Assembly: GCF_037190085.1 (NCBI RefSeq)
Contig: NZ_JBBCJO010000005.1
Coordinates: forward strand, 984,041-1,048,040
Source of the DNA: Gemmatimonas aurantiaca
GTDB lineage: Bacteria; Gemmatimonadota; Gemmatimonadetes; Gemmatimonadales; Gemmatimonadaceae
Reading direction: 5' to 3'
DNA: 64,000 nucleotides
The notes beneath the pieces were generated by a model. The model was not told where the DNA came from. It worked only from the letters and a program-made list of their open reading frames with translations, and ran no database searches. The translations under genes were made by a program, and so were the position numbers. How positions within the stretch are numbered: position 1 is the first letter of the stretch; the number at the start of each line of letters is the position of its first letter. Shown in pieces: positions 1 to 8,780 of this stretch.

Positions 1-66
1 AATCCCAATCTGTCGGTGGTGTTCCCCGATTTCACTCCACGATTCAGAGGGGTGACGAAGGTGTGA
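1..66 (+). CDS. possible 3' end of an upstream gene (partial)
   Basis: The frame starting at base 1 is open for 21 codons and ends in TGA at 64-66. The encoded tail includes FPDFTPRFRGVTKV, which has no recognisable domain. It ends 87 bases before the next likely start, so it could be the C-terminus of a plus-strand gene lying mostly outside the window. With so few codons this may be chance. Confidence 0.3.
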   Translation, partial: NPNLSVVFPDFTPRFRGVTKV

Positions 67-153
67 GCGAAGTCCTGAAAGGCCGGCGGATGATCCCTGC
101 ACGTCGTGCGTGAGACGTTGCGGGGACCGCCCCCCGGCAATCAGGTTCCGTCA

Positions 154-2262
154 ATGTCCGTCTTCGATACTTTGTGGCATCTGATCAGAGCGACACGCGC
201 CAATCGGTCGCCGTTCCCGTCGCGGCCGGCGATCCGCTCCGCGAATCTGCCTGTGACGCTATCGGTGATCCTGGTGGGGCTGCTCGCCGCTTGCAAGGAC
301 ACGCTGTCCCCGGTGCCGGACCCGACACCATCCGGCATCGTGTCGCTCACCGTGAATCCGGCGTCCGTTGCTCTCCAGGCCGGACAGGAACAGGCGCTCG
401 TGGTCGAAGCGCGCGACAGTCTCGGTCAGGTCATTGCCAGGCCCGCCCTCACCTGGCGCGTTCTCGAGCCGACCGTGGCCACCATCGACGCCAATCTGGT
501 GGTCCGTGCCATCGCTCCGGGCACCGCCCAGGTGCTCATCTCCACCAGAGACGACGGTAAAGTCGCCGTCACGGTACCGATCACGGTCACCGCGGCCACA
601 CCCAGCCTCCAGCAATGGCAGGCCACGCGCGCGGGCGTCACCGATGTCACCTTCCTCGGCATCTGGGACGATGAGAACGGCACCACCTACGCCGCCGGAC
701 AGAACGGCGGTCTGCTGCGTTCGCGTCATGACGGTCCGTGGGAGCTGATTCCACTGGGCACGACGGAAACGATCGTGGGAGTGTGGGGCGCATCGCCCAC
801 CGACATCTGGCTGGTGGGCACCGGCGGTCTCATCCTGCGCGGCGATGGCACCACGTTCCGGCGCATCACGTCGAACGTGACCGGTGCGCTGCTGGAAGTG
901 TGGGGCCTCTCCGCCAACGAGGTGTACATCGTGGGCGACCGCGGCACGATTCTGTACTGGAACGGTTCGACGCTGCAGTCGCAGGTGAGCGGGGTGAACG
1001 ACGAGCTGTGGGGCATCTGGGGCACCGGCAGTGATGCACTCTACGCCGTCGGCAACAACGGCGCGCTGTTGCAGTACGACGGCACGGCCTGGCGTCGTAT
1101 GCGCTCCCCCGACGGCATGCCGTATTTCGACGTCTGGGGCACCAGCGCGACGAATGTTTTCGCGGTGGGTGTGAACGGCACGATCGTGCGATACGACGGC
1201 ATCGGATGGTCGAACATGGCCACACCGGGAACCGCCAATCTGTTCGCGATCAGGGGACGTGCGTTCAACGACGTGTATGCGGTGGGCAACAACGGCGCCA
1301 CCTATTACTTCGACGGCACCACGTGGCGGGCCTTGAGCATCGGCAACGGGCAGAATCTGCGCGCCATCACCCGGCGCGGGAACGACGATCTGCGCATCGC
1401 CGGCTGGTATGGCACCATCGTGCGACTGCGCGGACCCGGTCTGGTGGCCACGGCCACCACCGAGCTCACCGACCCCCCACTGCTGTCCACCTGGGGTGCG
1501 GCCGGCGGGGGCATGTTCGCCGTGGGACTCGGCGGCACGGTGTTCCGTCGTCAGGGCCAGTCGTGGGCCCTGGAAGCGGTGCCGGAGGCGCATGATCTCT
1601 ACGGCATCAGCGGTAACAGCGCCGCCGACATCGTCGCGGTGGGCGATACCGGATCCATCCTGCGCTACAATGGCGCCACATGGCGACGCGACCCCCCGCC
1701 CACCCTGTTCGTCCTGCGCGCGATCTGGAGCGGCGGTGGACAACACATCATCGTCGGCGAGCGCGGCACCATTCTGCGTTCGAACGGCGCGGGCTGGAGT
1801 CCGCAGGCCAGCGGCACCCAACGTTTTCTGCGCGCGGTGTGGGGCAGCGATCCGGCGGATGTATTTGCCGTGGGCGATTCCGGCACCATCGTGCATTACG
1901 ATGGTGGACGCTGGACGCCGATGTCCGTCCCCACGAACAGCCGCCTCCGGGCCGTCTGGGGCACCGGTCGCAACGATGTGTTTGCCGTGGGGGATTCAGG
2001 AACGGCGCTGCGGTACGACGGCGTGGCGTGGCGGGCGCTGCCCCGCGCCACACCGCGTGATCTGCGCGGTCTCTGGGGGCGCGGTCCCACCGAAGTGTAT
2101 GCGGCGGGCGACAGCGGGACGGTGCTGCGCTACGATGGCAATACCTGGCGCACGCTCACCACGCCGATGCGGCACATTCTGTACGCGCTCTTCGGGGTTC
2201 CGGGTGAGTCGTCCGTGGCGGCCGTAGGGGACGGCGGGCGAATCTGGGAGGGGAGACCCTGA
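154..2262 (+). CDS. lipoprotein with Ig-like domain and 14 propeller-type repeats
   Basis: Predicted surface or periplasmic lipoprotein of 702 residues from the ATG at 154; an in-frame GTG at 106 would add 16 residues. A hydrophobic segment ends in a lipobox, LVGLLAAC, about 47 residues in. A Big_2-like Ig domain follows (roughly residues 60-145, ending GTAQVLISTRDDGKVAVTV). The rest is a run of 14 repeats of about 39 residues with the consensus W-G-x5-D-V-F-A-V-G-D-S-G-T-x-L-R-Y-D-G-x2-W. Fourteen repeats would fit two seven-bladed beta-propellers; that fold is inferred. Such proteins are usually adhesion or binding modules, and no catalytic motif is visible. It is transcribed convergently with the DinB-like gene and is separated from it by a palindromic repeat. 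Confidence 0.8.
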   Translation: MSVFDTLWHLIRATRANRSPFPSRPAIRSANLPVTLSVILVGLLAACKDTLSPVPDPTPSGIVSLTVNPASVALQAGQEQALVVEARDSLGQVIARPALTWRVLEPTVATIDANLVVRAIAPGTAQVLISTRDDGKVAVTVPITVTAATPSLQQWQATRAGVTDVTFLGIWDDENGTTYAAGQNGGLLRSRHDGPWELIPLGTTETIVGVWGASPTDIWLVGTGGLILRGDGTTFRRITSNVTGALLEVWGLSANEVYIVGDRGTILYWNGSTLQSQVSGVNDELWGIWGTGSDALYAVGNNGALLQYDGTAWRRMRSPDGMPYFDVWGTSATNVFAVGVNGTIVRYDGIGWSNMATPGTANLFAIRGRAFNDVYAVGNNGATYYFDGTTWRALSIGNGQNLRAITRRGNDDLRIAGWYGTIVRLRGPGLVATATTELTDPPLLSTWGAAGGGMFAVGLGGTVFRRQGQSWALEAVPEAHDLYGISGNSAADIVAVGDTGSILRYNGATWRRDPPPTLFVLRAIWSGGGQHIIVGERGTILRSNGAGWSPQASGTQRFLRAVWGSDPADVFAVGDSGTIVHYDGGRWTPMSVPTNSRLRAVWGTGRNDVFAVGDSGTALRYDGVAWRALPRATPRDLRGLWGRGPTEVYAAGDSGTVLRYDGNTWRTLTTPMRHILYALFGVPGESSVAAVGDGGRIWEGRP

Positions 2263-2277
2263 GGGAGCGAGTTTCGG

Positions 2278-2390
2278 GTGGTGGGTTTGCGGTTTGGGGG
2301 TGAAACTGCCGGTTTCGGGTGACGGATCACGCGTCCCGGGACCGGTTACCCACGACCCGGCTGTTCACCCCCAAACCCGGAACCCCCCAC
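2278..2390. repeat. imperfect palindromic intergenic repeat, copy A
   Basis: The left arm from 2278 and the right arm ending at 2390 are imperfect reverse complements of about 50 bases. The perfect core GGTTTGGGGGTGAA at 2291-2304 pairs with 2364-2377. The right arm shares 22 identical bases (2357-2378) with 30181-30202, where a second palindrome of the same design lies. Both copies fill the gap between convergent genes, so they may act as bidirectional terminators or REP-like elements. Confidence 0.75.
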
Positions 2391-2978
2391 TCAGGACTGC
2401 GCGGTTCCCCGCCGCGCCCGCACGATGTGCTCCACATGATGATCCCCATGCCACGCATACAGCGCGAGCAATTGATCGATCGTCATGCGGCCGTTCTCCG
2501 GATGGTACAGCGCGCGTTCGAACTGCCGGTCGGTCATCCCGTTCATCGTCGCCACCCAGCGTTCGTGTACGGCCGTGAGCATCGCCAGTGACACCTGCGG
2601 CGACACGGTGCGCACGTCGGCCAGCTCCACCCACGCATCCTGATCGTACGGTTTGATCGTGGGCTCGTGTTCGGTGAGCGCGAGCTTGAGACGCACGTAC
2701 GCATTGAGATGACTGTCCGCCACATGATGCACGAGTTGACGGATGGTCCATCCTTCGGGACGATAGGGAGCATCGTACTGTGCCTCGCCGAGACCCTCCA
2801 GCGCGACGGCGAGTTTGTGTGGCAGCGCGGTGATACGCGCCACATGCGCGGCCCGCTCCTCGGCGGTGAAGGTGTCCCGACGCTCGAAGCGGCCGATGGG
2901 AAAGCGCTGCCCATCGGTGATGGGGGCGGAGGCCATGGAGGGGCCCGCATCGCGAGAGGATCCTGAGGCAGCAGTCAT
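2391..2978 (-). CDS. DinB-superfamily putative metal-dependent hydrolase (YfiT/BstA-like)
   Basis: 195-residue predicted cytoplasmic four-helix-bundle protein of the DinB_2 / YfiT group. Diagnostic features are RPEGWTIRQLVHHVADSH, with a histidine pair typical of the metal site, and the C-terminal YAWHGDHHVEHI, which supplies the remaining histidines. The middle contains YDQDAWVEL, common in the YfiT branch. Family members bind a divalent metal; some are thiol transferases, but most lack a known substrate. ATG at 2978 is used; an internal ATG at 2936 would remove a poorly conserved leader. The stop codon abuts palindromic repeat A. Confidence 0.9.
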   Translation of the reverse strand: MTAASGSSRDAGPSMASAPITDGQRFPIGRFERRDTFTAEERAAHVARITALPHKLAVALEGLGEAQYDAPYRPEGWTIRQLVHHVADSHLNAYVRLKLALTEHEPTIKPYDQDAWVELADVRTVSPQVSLAMLTAVHERWVATMNGMTDRQFERALYHPENGRMTIDQLLALYAWHGDHHVEHIVRARRGTAQS

Positions 2979-3093
2979 CTGGTGTAACCTGCCGCCCCGT
3001 CTTCCGCACGGCCAGTATGCGGCATAGCATAGGGCGTTCAGACCGGGCGCTCAGACGCCTCCCGTCCCGCCTTCCCACTGCCAGACACGGCTG

Positions 3094-3861
3094 ATGCTCC
3101 CTCGCCCCCTGCTGCTTACCCCCGCCGTGTTGTTCATCGCCTGCGGCGGGGCCAAATCCACCGGCGGTGAGACGGCCGCCACCCTTCGTGGTGCCATCGG
3201 TGGTGCACGTCCTGCCGCTGCGGGTGCCGCCACCACGGCCGTGCAGACCACACCCGCCGCCGCGGGATGGATATCCCTCTTCGATGGCCAGACCATCACC
3301 GGCTGGCACAACTACAAGACACCGGGTGCTCCCGTCGTCGGGTGGAGCGCCATCAACGGAGAACTCGTGCGTACCGGCGCGGGCGGTGATCTCACCACCG
3401 ACAGACAATACGCCAACTTCGAACTCGAGCTGGAATGGAAGGTCGAGCCGGGCGGCAACAGCGGCATCATCTATCGCATCGATCCATCGTCGGACGTCTC
3501 CTACACGAGTGGACCGGAGATGCAGATCCTCGATGACACGAAACACCCCGACGGCAAGAACCCGCTCACCTCGGCCGGTGCCAACTACGCGCTGCATCCC
3601 GCCACACCCGGTATCGTGAAGCCCGTGGGCGAATGGAACGCCGTGCGCCTTCTCGTCAACGGCAACCACGTCGAACACTGGCTCAACGGCACGAAGATGG
3701 TGGAGTACGAACTTGGCTCTCCAGACTGGGAGACACGACGTCAGGCCAGCAAGTTCGCCACCTGGGCCGGCTATGGGCGGGCCCCGCGCGGCTACATCGC
3801 GCTGCAGGATCACGGTGATCGCGTCTATTTCCGCAACATCCGCATCCGGGAGCTGCCGTGA
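3094..3861 (+). CDS. 3-keto-disaccharide hydrolase domain lipoprotein (DUF1080)
   Basis: 255-residue protein with a short hydrophobic leader and lipobox (VLFIAC), so probably lipid-anchored. After a low-complexity linker, residues about 65-255 form the DUF1080 / 3-keto-disaccharide hydrolase jelly-roll. Visible motifs are SLFDGQTITGWH, NSGIIYRI, GPEMQILDD, HWLNG and GYIALQDHGDRVYFRNI. Characterised members cleave 3-keto-glycosides after C3 oxidation. Its TGA overlaps the ATG of the following permease (TGATG), so the two are probably translationally coupled. A GMC oxidoreductase pair able to generate 3-keto sugars lies about 9.5 kb downstream on the other strand. The exact substrate cannot be read from the sequence. 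Confidence 0.92.
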   Translation: MLPRPLLLTPAVLFIACGGAKSTGGETAATLRGAIGGARPAAAGAATTAVQTTPAAAGWISLFDGQTITGWHNYKTPGAPVVGWSAINGELVRTGAGGDLTTDRQYANFELELEWKVEPGGNSGIIYRIDPSSDVSYTSGPEMQILDDTKHPDGKNPLTSAGANYALHPATPGIVKPVGEWNAVRLLVNGNHVEHWLNGTKMVEYELGSPDWETRRQASKFATWAGYGRAPRGYIALQDHGDRVYFRNIRIRELP

Positions 3862-5072
3862 TGGGAACGCGCAGTCGTCTCTCGCTCATGATGTTCCTGC
3901 AGTACTTCGTCTGGGGTTCGTGGTTCGTGACCATGGGGACCTACCTCGGACAGACCCGCGGCTTCTCCGATGCCAACATCGGCGCCGCCTATGGCGCGAC
4001 GGCCATTGCCGCGGTGATCTCCCCGTTTTTCATCGGCATCGTGGCCGACCGGTTTTTCGCCAGTGAAAAACTGCTCGCCATCCTGCATCTGCTGGGCGCG
4101 GGATTGATGTACCTGATGGCGCAACAGACCACCTGGCCGGGCTTCTACGCGCTGCTGCTGGGCTACGCGTTCTGTTACATGCCCACCCTGTCGCTCACCA
4201 ATTCCATCTCGTTTCATCACATCACCGATGCCGGGCGGGATTTTCCCATCGTGCGCGTGCTCGGCACCATCGGCTGGATCGTGGCCGGCATCATCGTGGG
4301 CAAGGTGCTCAAGGCCGACGCGCTCAACACGCCCATGATGCTCTCCGCCGGCGGATCGGTGATCCTCGGACTGTACGCGCTCATGCTGCCCAAGACGCCG
4401 CCCAAGGCCGCCGGGGCGCCGTTCAGCATGCGTGATGCCTTCGGACTCGATGCCCTGCAGCTGCTGCGCCATCGGGACTTCACGATCTTCGTCCTGGGAT
4501 CGTTCTTTCTCTGCATTCCGCTGCAGTTCTACTACGCTTTCGCCAATCCGTATCTGAACGAAATCGGGGCGCCGGAGCCGGCGTTCATTCAGACGTTCGG
4601 GCAGATGAGCGAAATCGGCTTCATGCTGCTCCTGCCGCTGGCGCTGCGTTCCCTGGGCATCAAGTGGATCATGCTGGTGGGCATGCTCGCCTGGGCGCTG
4701 CGGTATCTGGCCTTCGGATACGGCGCCAGCGGACCGGTGATGCCGCTCGTGTACCTCGGCATTCTGCTGCATGGTGTGTGTTACGACTTCTTCTTCGTGG
4801 CGGGACAGATCTACACCGATGAACGGGCCGGTCCGAAAATCCGTGCGGCCGCGCAGGGTTTCCTCAACCTCGTGACGAACGGCGTGGGGTACTTCGTGGG
4901 CGCGGCGGTATCGGGCAGCGTGGTGGGCCGGTATGCCATCGACACAGGAGACGGCACGGTGAAACACGACTGGCTCCATGTCTGGCAGTTCGCCGCGTAC
5001 TTCGCGTTGGCGGTATTCGTGGTGTTCCTGTGGCGTTTCCGCCCCGCACCGGCCGAACGCAGCACGACCTGA
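3861..5072 (+). CDS. MFS permease, nucleoside:H+ symporter type (NupG-like)
   Basis: 403-residue integral membrane protein with about 12 hydrophobic helices. The N-terminus FLQYFVWGSWFVTMGTYL and the segment SNANIG-like FSDANIGAAYG are typical of the nucleoside:H+ symporter branch of the major facilitator superfamily. In bacteria that degrade glycans, related permeases sit beside DUF1080 and Gfo/Idh genes and are presumed to import sugars or sugar derivatives. The ATG at 3861 overlaps the stop of the upstream hydrolase by one base; a GTG at 3858 is the only nearby alternative. Substrate is inferred from context as a sugar product, though a nucleoside is also possible. Confidence 0.85.
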   Translation: MGTRSRLSLMMFLQYFVWGSWFVTMGTYLGQTRGFSDANIGAAYGATAIAAVISPFFIGIVADRFFASEKLLAILHLLGAGLMYLMAQQTTWPGFYALLLGYAFCYMPTLSLTNSISFHHITDAGRDFPIVRVLGTIGWIVAGIIVGKVLKADALNTPMMLSAGGSVILGLYALMLPKTPPKAAGAPFSMRDAFGLDALQLLRHRDFTIFVLGSFFLCIPLQFYYAFANPYLNEIGAPEPAFIQTFGQMSEIGFMLLLPLALRSLGIKWIMLVGMLAWALRYLAFGYGASGPVMPLVYLGILLHGVCYDFFFVAGQIYTDERAGPKIRAAAQGFLNLVTNGVGYFVGAAVSGSVVGRYAIDTGDGTVKHDWLHVWQFAAYFALAVFVVFLWRFRPAPAERSTT

Positions 5073-5096
5073 GCGGCCACCCGAATCACCCTACGC

Positions 5097-5807
5097 ATGA
5101 TCACGCCCGTCGACATGGCGCAATCCACGGACAGACCGTCATCGCGCCCGGTCCTCGTCGAAGCTTGTTGTGACTCCGTACCCACGGCCATGTCCGCCGT
5201 GGAGTACGGCGCCGATCGCATCGAACTGTGTGGCCCGGGCGACGGAGGCACCACACCGTCGGCCGGGCTGATGACGCGCTGCCGGGACGCGGTTCAGGTA
5301 CCGATTCATGTGATGATCCGCCCGCACACACATGGCTTCGTGTACGATCACGAAGACCTGACGGTGATGGTGCGGGACATCGAAGTGGCCCGGGCGCTCG
5401 GCATGGAAGGTGTGGTCCTGGGGCCGTTGCAGGTGGATCACCGCATCCACCGGGAACAGCTCCGGCAACTGGTCGAGGCCGCGGGTCCCATGCGGGTGGC
5501 CTTCCACCGCGCCTTCGATCGCACACCCGACCCCATCGCGGCCCTGCACGAATTGATCGACGCCAACGTGCAGCTCGTGCTCACCGCCGGTCATGCGCCA
5601 ACGGCCCTGGAAGGGGCGGCCATGCTGCGCACCCTGCGCGCCCATGCCGGCGACCGTCTCGTCATCCTCGCCGGTGGTGGCGTGCGTGGTGACAATGTGA
5701 CGAGCCTCGTCGAACGCACCGGTCTCTCCGAAGTGCACGCCCGTTCCACCGATCCCACCATCGTGCGCGATGTCGTTCTCGCGCTCGAAAAACGACCTCG
5801 GGAGTAG
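5097..5807 (+). CDS. cutC: CutC family protein (copper homeostasis / TIM barrel)
   Basis: 236 residues, the usual size for CutC. Recognisable motifs are VLVEACCDS at the first strand, AEYGADRIELC-like VEYGADRIELCG, VMIRP.H, GVVLGPL, FHRAFD and ILAGGGV near the C-terminus. CutC proteins are cytoplasmic TIM barrels linked to copper tolerance in E. coli, but their biochemical role is unsettled. Here the gene lies between a sugar permease and a hexosaminidase with only a 5-base gap to the latter, so a role in sugar metabolism is worth considering. No other copper gene is nearby. ATG 5115 is an alternative start. Confidence 0.93.
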   Translation: MITPVDMAQSTDRPSSRPVLVEACCDSVPTAMSAVEYGADRIELCGPGDGGTTPSAGLMTRCRDAVQVPIHVMIRPHTHGFVYDHEDLTVMVRDIEVARALGMEGVVLGPLQVDHRIHREQLRQLVEAAGPMRVAFHRAFDRTPDPIAALHELIDANVQLVLTAGHAPTALEGAAMLRTLRAHAGDRLVILAGGGVRGDNVTSLVERTGLSEVHARSTDPTIVRDVVLALEKRPRE

Positions 5808-5812
5808 CCGCC

Positions 5813-7459
5813 ATGTCGGTGATGACCTCGTGCACCGCCGCGGCATTTGCGGGTGCGTTGCTGGCGGGCGTCTGCATGGCGCAGACCACGCCAGTCGATG
5901 CCGGATACTCGATCATTCCGCGGCCATCCTCACTCACCGCGCAGGCCGGTGAATTCACGCTGACGGCAAATACCGCGATCCATGCCGCGCCCGCATTTCG
6001 CGCGGTAGCGCATCGCTTCGCACGCGATATCGCCGATCCCCTTGGTGCCGATCTCGCCGTCACCACCAGCAGCAGCACCGGCACGGCAACCCAGCGCGGC
6101 ATTCACCTGCGCCAGCGTGCCTCGTTGCCGGCGGAGGGATATCAGCTCGACGTCACACCGGCGCGCATCGTCATCCACGCCAGCACACCGGCCGGGGCGT
6201 TCTACGCGCTCGAAACCGTCAAACAACTGCTGCCTCCGGCCATCTACCGAAAAGCTCCACTGCCGGGCACGCGATGGACCGTTCCCACCGTCACCATCGA
6301 AGACACGCCACGATTCGGCTGGCGGGGCGCGCACCTCGATGTCGCGCGGCACTTCATGCCCAAGGAGTTCGTCCGCAAGTACATCGATCTGCTCGCCCGC
6401 CACAAATTCAACCGCTTCCATTGGCATCTCACCGACGATCAGGGATGGCGCATCGCCATTCAGAAGTACCCGCTGCTCACCGAAGTGGCGTCGTGCCGCG
6501 ATGGCACCTTGGTCGGTCCCTATGTCACCGATCCGGCCCGTCAGGTGTTCGACGGAAAACGGCACTGCGGTTTCTACACGCAGGACGATGTCCGTGAAAT
6601 CGTGGCCTATGCGCGCGAACGCATGATCACGGTCGTCCCGGAAATCGAGATGCCGGGCCATGTGCAGGCGGCCATCACGGCCTATCCGTATCTGGCGGCT
6701 CGCACCGACACCATGCCGGGCGTGCTGAAGCTGTGGGGTGTGAGTCCGTTCATTCTCACGCCCTCCGACAGTGCCGTGCAGTTCATGCAGGATGTGCTGC
6801 GTGAAGTGCTGACGCTCTTTCCATCACCGTGGATTCATGTGGGCGGCGACGAAGCCCCCAAGGACCAATGGAAAGCCAGCCCCGCCATTCAGGCGCGCAT
6901 CCGGTCCGTGGGTGTCAAGGACGAGCACGAGATGCAGAGCTGGTTCATCCGTCAGATGGACACGTTTCTCACGGCACAGGGCCGTCGCCTCATCGGCTGG
7001 GATGAGATCCTCGAAGGTGGCCTCGCCGAGAACGCCACGGTGATGAGCTGGCGTGGTACGACGGGTGGCATCGCCGCCGCGCGCTCCGGCCATGACGTCG
7101 TCATGGCACCGAACAGTCATACCTATTTCGATTACTATCAGTCGCGTGACCGCGCCAACGAACCACTGGCCATCGGTGGATTCCTGCCCATCGACACCGT
7201 CTACGCCTTCGAGCCCGTCCCCGCCGAACTGACTTCCGACCAGGCCAAACACATCCTCGGTGCGCAGGCGCAGCTCTGGACCGAGTACATCCCCACGCCC
7301 CGGCATGCCGAGTACATGGCGTATCCGCGGCTCACCGCACTGTCCGAGGTGTTGTGGACCAGCAAACAGCGCCGGGACTTCGCCGATTTCTCACGGCGAC
7401 TCCCGGCGCATCTGCTCAGACTGGACGCCCTCGATGTGAACTACCGGCCGCCGCGATGA
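5813..7459 (+). CDS. beta-N-acetylhexosaminidase, glycoside hydrolase family 20
   Basis: 548-residue exported enzyme that removes terminal N-acetylglucosamine or N-acetylgalactosamine. A signal peptide (about 24 residues, ending VCMAQ) is followed by the GH20b N-domain and the catalytic barrel. FGWRGAHLDVARHF, FHWHLTDDQGWR and HVGGDEAPKDQW are hallmarks; the Asp-Glu pair in GGDEAP is the substrate-assisted catalytic dyad of the family. NATVMSWRG and the C-terminal LWTEYI also match. It starts 5 bases after cutC and is probably cotranscribed from 3094 onward. It would feed amino sugars to the surrounding sugar genes. Confidence 0.95.
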   Translation: MSVMTSCTAAAFAGALLAGVCMAQTTPVDAGYSIIPRPSSLTAQAGEFTLTANTAIHAAPAFRAVAHRFARDIADPLGADLAVTTSSSTGTATQRGIHLRQRASLPAEGYQLDVTPARIVIHASTPAGAFYALETVKQLLPPAIYRKAPLPGTRWTVPTVTIEDTPRFGWRGAHLDVARHFMPKEFVRKYIDLLARHKFNRFHWHLTDDQGWRIAIQKYPLLTEVASCRDGTLVGPYVTDPARQVFDGKRHCGFYTQDDVREIVAYARERMITVVPEIEMPGHVQAAITAYPYLAARTDTMPGVLKLWGVSPFILTPSDSAVQFMQDVLREVLTLFPSPWIHVGGDEAPKDQWKASPAIQARIRSVGVKDEHEMQSWFIRQMDTFLTAQGRRLIGWDEILEGGLAENATVMSWRGTTGGIAAARSGHDVVMAPNSHTYFDYYQSRDRANEPLAIGGFLPIDTVYAFEPVPAELTSDQAKHILGAQAQLWTEYIPTPRHAEYMAYPRLTALSEVLWTSKQRRDFADFSRRLPAHLLRLDALDVNYRPPR

Positions 7460-7490
7460 TCGCTCGGCCGGCACAGCAACCGCGACTATC

Positions 7491-8732
7491 CTAGGAGCGC
7501 GGATTCCACGTCCCCTGCGCCACCTGCGGCACGAACCGGTCCACGCCCTTCTCGCTGTAGTCGAGTGTCTTTCCGAGCTCCGCGCTCTTGTACGCGTGCA
7601 TGAGCACCCGTACCACGTCGAGTCCATCGTGGAACGTGAGCAGCGGCTTCTCCTTGCCGAGGAACGCGCGCACGAAGTGGCGGTCTTCGGCTTCGTAACC
7701 GTACGCGATGGCCTCGTTCACCACCACGGGCATCTGACCGATCTCGGCGTTCTGTTTCTCCACGAGATCCTCGCCCACCTTGCCACGCACGGCGCGTGAG
7801 AAGAAGAGATCGAGTCCGCTCTCGAGGGTGTTCCAGCGCATCGAGTATTCGGGACCCAGCAGCTCCGCGCTGAGTCGCAGTCCCGGCCCGACGAAGCTCC
7901 AGCTCGTGGTGGCCTCGCCGATCGCGATATGACCCTCCGGTGTTTCGAACTCGATGGTGACGCTGGCAAAGTCTTCGCTCGGCGTCTTCGCGTAGTCCAC
8001 GCCGCTCGATTTCTTCAACTGGGCCGCGTATTCCTTGCGCGACCACTTGAGTGACGCGATGCGTCCCGTCACGCGCTTCACGGCCAACGACGACAACGGC
8101 TTTCCCGGCGGCACGAGTAGCTGGCGCACGACCAGCGCCGAATGGCACATCATGTCGTTGAGCACCCCGCCGCCCTGCTGCGCGCCATTCCAGAACCACG
8201 GCGCATGCGGTCCACTGTGCTCCTCGGCGGCCCGTGCCAGATACGGCGCGCCCGTGGAAGCCGCGCCACGACGCCACAGCAGATCGTGACCCACCGACAC
8301 CTGTGGCGAAAAATACTGGTTCTCGAGATAGCCGTGCATGATGCCCGCGCCTTCCACGAGCTTGATCACCTGCTTCGCCTCGGCCACAGTGCGCGCGAGT
8401 GGCTTCTCGCAGGCGATGCCCTTGAGCGTGCCTCTCCCCGATTTCACGGCATCACAGATCTCTTCGACGTTCTCGATGCGTGCCTGGTTCGGCCCGTTGA
8501 GCCAGATCGCATCGATGGCCGGATCGGCCACCATGTCGCCGATGCTCTTGTACGCCTTCGCCTCTCCGATATCGAGCTCGCGGGCATAGCGGGCCGCGGA
8601 CGTGGCGTTCTTCTGATTGGGGCTCCACACGCCGAGCACGTCGGCATCACGCACGAACCGCAGCCCCTGCATGTGGAAGCGGGCGTTGAACCCCGAGCCG
8701 ACGAAGCCGATACCGAGTCGATTGGTGGACAT
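7491..8732 (-). CDS. Gfo/Idh/MocA family oxidoreductase
   Basis: 413 residues with no signal peptide, so cytoplasmic. The N-terminal Rossmann motif GIGFVGSGFNARFHMQG binds NAD(P), and CEKPLARTVAEAKQ carries the conserved EKP lysine. The C-terminal half is the alpha/beta substrate domain (GGGVLNDMMCHSALVVRQLL). Family members oxidise or reduce sugar hydroxyls, often at C3, and some use bound NAD to catalyse whole cycles. It is the last gene of the minus-strand operon and may reduce the 3-keto sugar released by the DUF1080 hydrolase; that assignment is inference. The gap to the MBL gene is 48 bases. Confidence 0.93.
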   Translation of the reverse strand: MSTNRLGIGFVGSGFNARFHMQGLRFVRDADVLGVWSPNQKNATSAARYARELDIGEAKAYKSIGDMVADPAIDAIWLNGPNQARIENVEEICDAVKSGRGTLKGIACEKPLARTVAEAKQVIKLVEGAGIMHGYLENQYFSPQVSVGHDLLWRRGAASTGAPYLARAAEEHSGPHAPWFWNGAQQGGGVLNDMMCHSALVVRQLLVPPGKPLSSLAVKRVTGRIASLKWSRKEYAAQLKKSSGVDYAKTPSEDFASVTIEFETPEGHIAIGEATTSWSFVGPGLRLSAELLGPEYSMRWNTLESGLDLFFSRAVRGKVGEDLVEKQNAEIGQMPVVVNEAIAYGYEAEDRHFVRAFLGKEKPLLTFHDGLDVVRVLMHAYKSAELGKTLDYSEKGVDRFVPQVAQGTWNPRS

Positions 8733-8780
8733 GAGGTGCGGGAAGGGTGGTCAGGTGGGAGGCGCAGAAATTTCCCGAAA

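Noticed and set aside
259..1896. Long open frame antisense to the propeller lipoprotein
   Set aside because: High G+C leaves long antisense frames open; translation is low-complexity Arg/Ala/His-rich with no domain, and the sense strand has clear repeats and a lipobox.
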